DNA of 52,079 bases from Veillonella seminalis (GTDB lineage Bacteria; Bacillota; Negativicutes; Veillonellales; Veillonellaceae): NCBI RefSeq assembly GCF_003992065.1, contig NZ_RQUZ01000014.1, forward strand, positions 1 to 52,079, written 5' to 3'. Position 1 is the stretch's first letter, and every line of letters starts with the position of its first letter. The notes beneath the pieces were generated by a model, which was not told the DNA's origin, made no database searches, and saw only the letters and a program-made list of their open reading frames with translations. Below are positions 49,177 to 52,079 of this stretch, one piece after another. Both the position numbers and the translations under genes were made by a program.

Positions 49177-50364
49177 TTATACTAAATGATTTTTATGGAA
49201 AAACGGATCTTCCGGTTCCGTCAATTTTACTTCCGGTGTGAAGAAGCGAAGCATAATATAGCCGGAAACACCGGATACGATAGACCCTAAGAAAATACCT
49301 ACTTTAGCGATTTCCTGTGCATGCCCCGGTGGGAATGCCAATAAGTTAACGAAGAGACTCATGGTAAAACCCACACCACAGCAAAGAGATACGCCATAGA
49401 TATGTTTCCAGGTAAGCGGTTTAGGCATCGGTACAATCCTAGTTTTAACAAGAATAAGCATAATACCGAAAATCCCGATTTGCTTCCCTGCAAAAAGTCC
49501 CAGGGAAATTCCTAAAATAACCGGATGCATAAGTTCGGACCATTGGAAATCACCGAAGGAAACGCCGGCATTGGCAAAACCGAACAACGGAATAATAAGG
49601 AATGTAATCCAACCGCCCAATGCTTCGTGCCAATCATTTAACGGAAACAATTCTTTGCCGTTACGCAATACTTTGGACGGAATAGCCATGGCTAAAATAA
49701 CACCCGACAACGTAGCGTGCAAACCGGAGTTAAAAATACAAAGCCAAAGTGCCACACCCAGAATAATATACGGCCATGGGCTCACTACTTCTTTTTTATT
49801 CAATAATAAGAGCAAGACAAAAACAAGAACCGCCCAGCCCAAGTACATAAATTCCAACGTTGGCGTATATACAGCAGCAATGATTATTACAGCAATTAAA
49901 TCGTCAACTACCGCCAAGGTTGTCAAAAATACTTTGGCTGCCAACGGCACTCTCGATCCCAATAAGGATATGATACCGATGGAAAATGCAATATCTGTAG
50001 CTGTCGGAATAGCCCAGCCGCGTAATAATTCGCCGTGATTATAAGTAAAAAATGCAAATATCAAAGCCGGCATCAACACGCCGAATACGGCGGCAATAGT
50101 CGGTAATAATCGTTTGGCATTAGTATTTAGCTCGCCTTCGAGCATTTCATGTTTAACTTCAAGACCGACACCTAAGAAAAAGATGGCCATCAACACATCA
50201 TTAACCCAATGGGCAACGGATAAAGATCCTATATAGCTATGCAATATATGTTCATATTGCGGCCCCAGTGGCGAGTTGGCCACTATGATAGCAAGAATGG
50301 CTGTTAGCAGTAATAAAATACCACCGGTAGCCGGCGCTTGAAATATTTTTTTAAGACTCTCCAT
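49177..50364 (-). CDS. nhaA: Na+/H+ antiporter NhaA, copy 1
   Basis: A 395-residue inner-membrane antiporter with about twelve helices. The key aspartates of the ion site are in AIPTATDIAFSIGI (helix 4 region) and LAVVDDLIAVIIIAAV (helix 5), the latter corresponding to Asp163/Asp164 of E. coli NhaA. GVGFTMSLFVNLLAFPPGHA near the end is typical. AGGAG precedes ATG. It shares most of its sequence with copy 2 upstream, but the loops differ, and each has its own promoter and terminator. Confidence 0.95.
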   Translation of the reverse strand: MESLKKIFQAPATGGILLLLTAILAIIVANSPLGPQYEHILHSYIGSLSVAHWVNDVLMAIFFLGVGLEVKHEMLEGELNTNAKRLLPTIAAVFGVLMPALIFAFFTYNHGELLRGWAIPTATDIAFSIGIISLLGSRVPLAAKVFLTTLAVVDDLIAVIIIAAVYTPTLEFMYLGWAVLVFVLLLLLNKKEVVSPWPYIILGVALWLCIFNSGLHATLSGVILAMAIPSKVLRNGKELFPLNDWHEALGGWITFLIIPLFGFANAGVSFGDFQWSELMHPVILGISLGLFAGKQIGIFGIMLILVKTRIVPMPKPLTWKHIYGVSLCCGVGFTMSLFVNLLAFPPGHAQEIAKVGIFLGSIVSGVSGYIMLRFFTPEVKLTEPEDPFFHKNHLV

Positions 50365-50467
50365 ATATCTCCTTCACTTTCTCACACATTCATAACCTCT
50401 CACAAGCTTCATCGCATTTTGTAATCTATGCTGATGAGCAAATTTAACTTATTCCTCTGCACTTCTT
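50365..50467 (-). promoter_or_regulatory. Leader of nhaA copy 1 with a hairpin
   Basis: About 100 nt of transcribed leader. A stem reads GCTCATCaGCAT (minus strand, near 50430-50441) pairing with ATGCGATGA(a)GC (near 50407-50420), with one or two bulged A residues. The ribosome-binding site GGAG follows. No riboswitch family could be assigned. Confidence 0.45.
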
Positions 50468-50497
50468 AGTATACCCTATTCAAAATAAAACTGGCAA
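50468..50497 (-). promoter_or_regulatory. Promoter of nhaA copy 1
   Basis: TTGCCA (50492-50497), 18-nt spacer, TATACT (50468-50473) on the minus strand. Confidence 0.55.
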
Positions 50498-50504
50498 TAA
50501 AATA

Positions 50505-50538
50505 AAGAGATTTATCGAAAATTTTCAATAAACCTCTT
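50505..50538 (-). terminator. Terminator of nhaA copy 2
   Basis: Stem aagagatttat / ataaacctctt, one mismatch, 12-nt loop, with TTTATTTTATTG on the minus strand. Confidence 0.65.
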
Positions 50539-50619
50539 GTTATACAATCTGAAGCTATTAAGATTCGCCACTAAAGCAAAGGCTCGGTAACTGTTGTTCT
50601 ATCAATAATTAATATAAAG

Positions 50620-51786
50620 CTATTCTTCGTTCTGTTCCAAAGCACTTACATCCGGCGTTAAGAATCTGAGTACCAAATAGCCTAACACACCGGAAAGAAT
50701 TGAACCCATAAAGATACCGACTTTTGCCATTTCCTGTGCATGACCGGCCGGGAATGCCAACAAGTCTACAAACAAACTCATGGTAAAGCCAATCCCACAG
50801 CAAAGAGCAATCCCATATACATGAGACCAGGTTGCATGAACCGGCATTTCAACCAATTTTGTTTTAACCAAAATATATACAGTGGCAAATACACCAATCT
50901 GTTTTCCTAAGAAAAGAGCTAAGGATACGCCTAATACAACCGGCTGGAATAAATCCGAAGCTGTGAAATCACCAAAAGAAACACCTGCATTAACGAAGCC
51001 GAAGAGCGGCAAAACTAAGAAAGTAATCCACTTAATCAATGCATTATTCCATTGCATAACCGGTGAAATCAAACGACCGGTTTTATATTTAGCACGGTAA
51101 GGTATAGTCATTGCCAAAATAACACCGGAAAGAGTTGCATGAAGGCCTGATTTAAAAATACAGAACCATAATGCTATACCTAACAGGATATAAGGAATCG
51201 GATGGAAAACACCATTTCTGTTCAATAACATCAATATTACAAAGATGACAAGGGCCAAGCCCATGAACATAAACTGTAAAGATTCGGTATAAACAGCAGC
51301 AATGATAATAACCGCAATTAAGTCATCGACTACAGCCAACGTCGTCAATAATACTTTCATGGCTATCGGAACACGTGTTCCCAACAAAGATACAACCCCG
51401 ATGGAGAACGCAATATCAGTGGCTGTAGGAATAGCCCAACCTCTATGATATAAAGGGTTTGCATGGTTAAACATGAAGTAAATAATGGCCGGAACCATAA
51501 CACCGCAACAAGCGCATACAGTCGGTAGAATACGTTTTGCATTCGTATTTAATTCACCGTAAATCATTTCATGCTTAATTTCGAGACCAACGCTTAAAAA
51601 GAATATAGCCATTAAAACATCGTTAACCCAGAGATCAACCGGGAACGGCCCTAACGGTAATTTCAAGAACATAAAATACTGGTCTGCAATTGGTGAGTTC
51701 GCTACTCCTATGGCCAATGCGGCTGAAATAAGTAATAAAACACCGCCGACTGAAGGAGACTGTAGAAATGATTTAAACCAAGCCAT
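50620..51786 (-). CDS. nhaA: Na+/H+ antiporter NhaA, copy 2
   Basis: A 388-residue paralogue of the adjacent antiporter. It has the same ion-site segments, AIPTATDIAFSIGV and LAVVDDLIAVIIIAAV, and the GIGFTMSLFVDLLAFPAGHA ending, where an Asp replaces the Asn of copy 1. The central loop (YRAKYKTGRLISPVMQWNNALI) is longer and more basic. Two such genes could differ in pH range or ion affinity. The GAGG site lies before ATG, and a 12-bp perfect stem occurs in its leader. Confidence 0.95.
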   Translation of the reverse strand: MAWFKSFLQSPSVGGVLLLISAALAIGVANSPIADQYFMFLKLPLGPFPVDLWVNDVLMAIFFLSVGLEIKHEMIYGELNTNAKRILPTVCACCGVMVPAIIYFMFNHANPLYHRGWAIPTATDIAFSIGVVSLLGTRVPIAMKVLLTTLAVVDDLIAVIIIAAVYTESLQFMFMGLALVIFVILMLLNRNGVFHPIPYILLGIALWFCIFKSGLHATLSGVILAMTIPYRAKYKTGRLISPVMQWNNALIKWITFLVLPLFGFVNAGVSFGDFTASDLFQPVVLGVSLALFLGKQIGVFATVYILVKTKLVEMPVHATWSHVYGIALCCGIGFTMSLFVDLLAFPAGHAQEMAKVGIFMGSILSGVLGYLVLRFLTPDVSALEQNEE

Positions 51787-51804
51787 AATATCCTCTTCTT
51801 TCTT

Positions 51805-51862
51805 AAGGAAATAAACTTTGCAATAATTTTGATGATTTAGTTTTCCGGTCGTTTATTTCCTT
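51805..51862 (-). promoter_or_regulatory. Perfect 12-bp leader stem upstream of nhaA copy 2
   Basis: aaggaaataaac (51805-51816) and gtttatttcctt (51851-51862) are perfectly complementary, with a 34-nt loop, between the promoter region and the ribosome-binding site. It is not followed by a T run on the minus strand, so it looks like a leader structure and not a terminator. A possible -10 TATAAT lies near 51886-51891. Confidence 0.6.
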
Positions 51863-52079
51863 TTAGTTATTTTATACATAATATTATATCATCTTTTATC
51901 ATGAAGAGAAATGCATTTTTGTGCGTTTTGTGTATACATTTGTACAATAAAATGCGATAAGAGTTATTGAGAAATAAGATTTCTAACGCTACCTTATAAA
52001 TACGATTACAAAATCAAGCTCTATAAAGTTAAACTTATAAATAAAAAATTTATGCTTCTTATATCTTTTTTAAGAGTAG
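51863..52079. other. A/T-rich end of the window
   Basis: Beyond the nhaA leader I see only A/T-rich upstream sequence without a gene, apart from the possible -10 box near 51886-51891. Confidence 0.4.

Noticed and set aside
1-52079. tRNA or rRNA genes
   Set aside because: No cloverleaf or rRNA signature was recognised in any of the spacers.

Overview
The window looks like chromosome from a Negativicutes (diderm Firmicute) bacterium, most probably Veillonella or a close relative. The main evidence is gene order. On the minus strand, purR-glmU-prs-pth is followed by a Nudix gene, a yaaO-type decarboxylase, tmk, holB, ricT, trmN6-like, rsmI, metG and tatD, then yabE-type, rnmV and rsmA. This is the classical Bacillus/Clostridium order near the replication origin, here without sporulation genes. 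An SCIFF peptide with its radical SAM maturase, Hyp hydrogenase-maturation genes, and lipoprotein metal-binding proteins also fit an anaerobe of this group. The species assignment is inference; no rRNA or tRNA gene is present.

Layout. 1-120: last codons of an IS30-family transposase. 0.2-5.1 kb: hypF-hypC-hypD-hypE, nickel-iron hydrogenase maturation. 5.1-6.9 kb: SCIFF maturase and the 47-residue SCIFF precursor. 6.9-9.4 kb: a tandem duplication carrying two almost identical ZnuA/AdcA-type lipoprotein genes; the duplication copied the SCIFF promoter, ribosome-binding site and first codons in front of one of them. 9.5-11.6 kb: an ECF transporter S component and an unrecognised two-gene membrane module. 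11.7-14.1 kb: a P1B-like ATPase with a non-canonical transmembrane metal motif and a small partner. 14.3-17.3 kb: feoA-feoB and a FeoB-associated Cys-rich membrane protein, flanked by arrays of Fur-like heptamers. 17.9-23.6 kb: DEAD-box helicase, topB and prfC. 23.65-24.27 kb: a hairpin-rich non-coding block including a nested palindrome. 24.3-28.0 kb: polysaccharide deacetylase, rsmA, rnmV and a G5/3D-domain protein. 28.5-33.7 kb: a polyphosphate operon (ppx, a degenerate ppx paralogue, ppk1) inserted between the tatD and yabE syntenic blocks, preceded by a good promoter with an 11-nt-periodic Pho-box-like array. 33.9-47.8 kb: the housekeeping synteny block, which also holds a 65-residue orphan gene driven by a perfect consensus promoter through a long leader. 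48.1-51.8 kb: a secreted peptidoglycan-binding/3D protein and two NhaA antiporter paralogues, each with a structured leader.

How it works together. Genes at 7-17 kb form a metal-homeostasis region (zinc/manganese capture, a P-type ATPase, ferrous iron uptake). Genes at 24-48 kb are translation, replication and nucleotide housekeeping: PRPP synthesis by prs and its PRPP-binding regulator purR, UDP-GlcNAc synthesis, peptidyl-tRNA recycling, rRNA and tRNA methylation. Almost all genes lie on the minus strand; only the helicase and prfC, plus the transposase fragment, are on the plus strand.

Most worth a second look: the promoter-capturing duplication at SCIFF/znuA with its 16-codon coupled leader ORF; the strongly promoted 65-residue orphan and its repeat-bearing leader; the nested palindrome after prfC; and the degenerate Ppx paralogue in the polyphosphate operon. 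Promoter, operator and terminator calls were made by eye and are inference unless stated.
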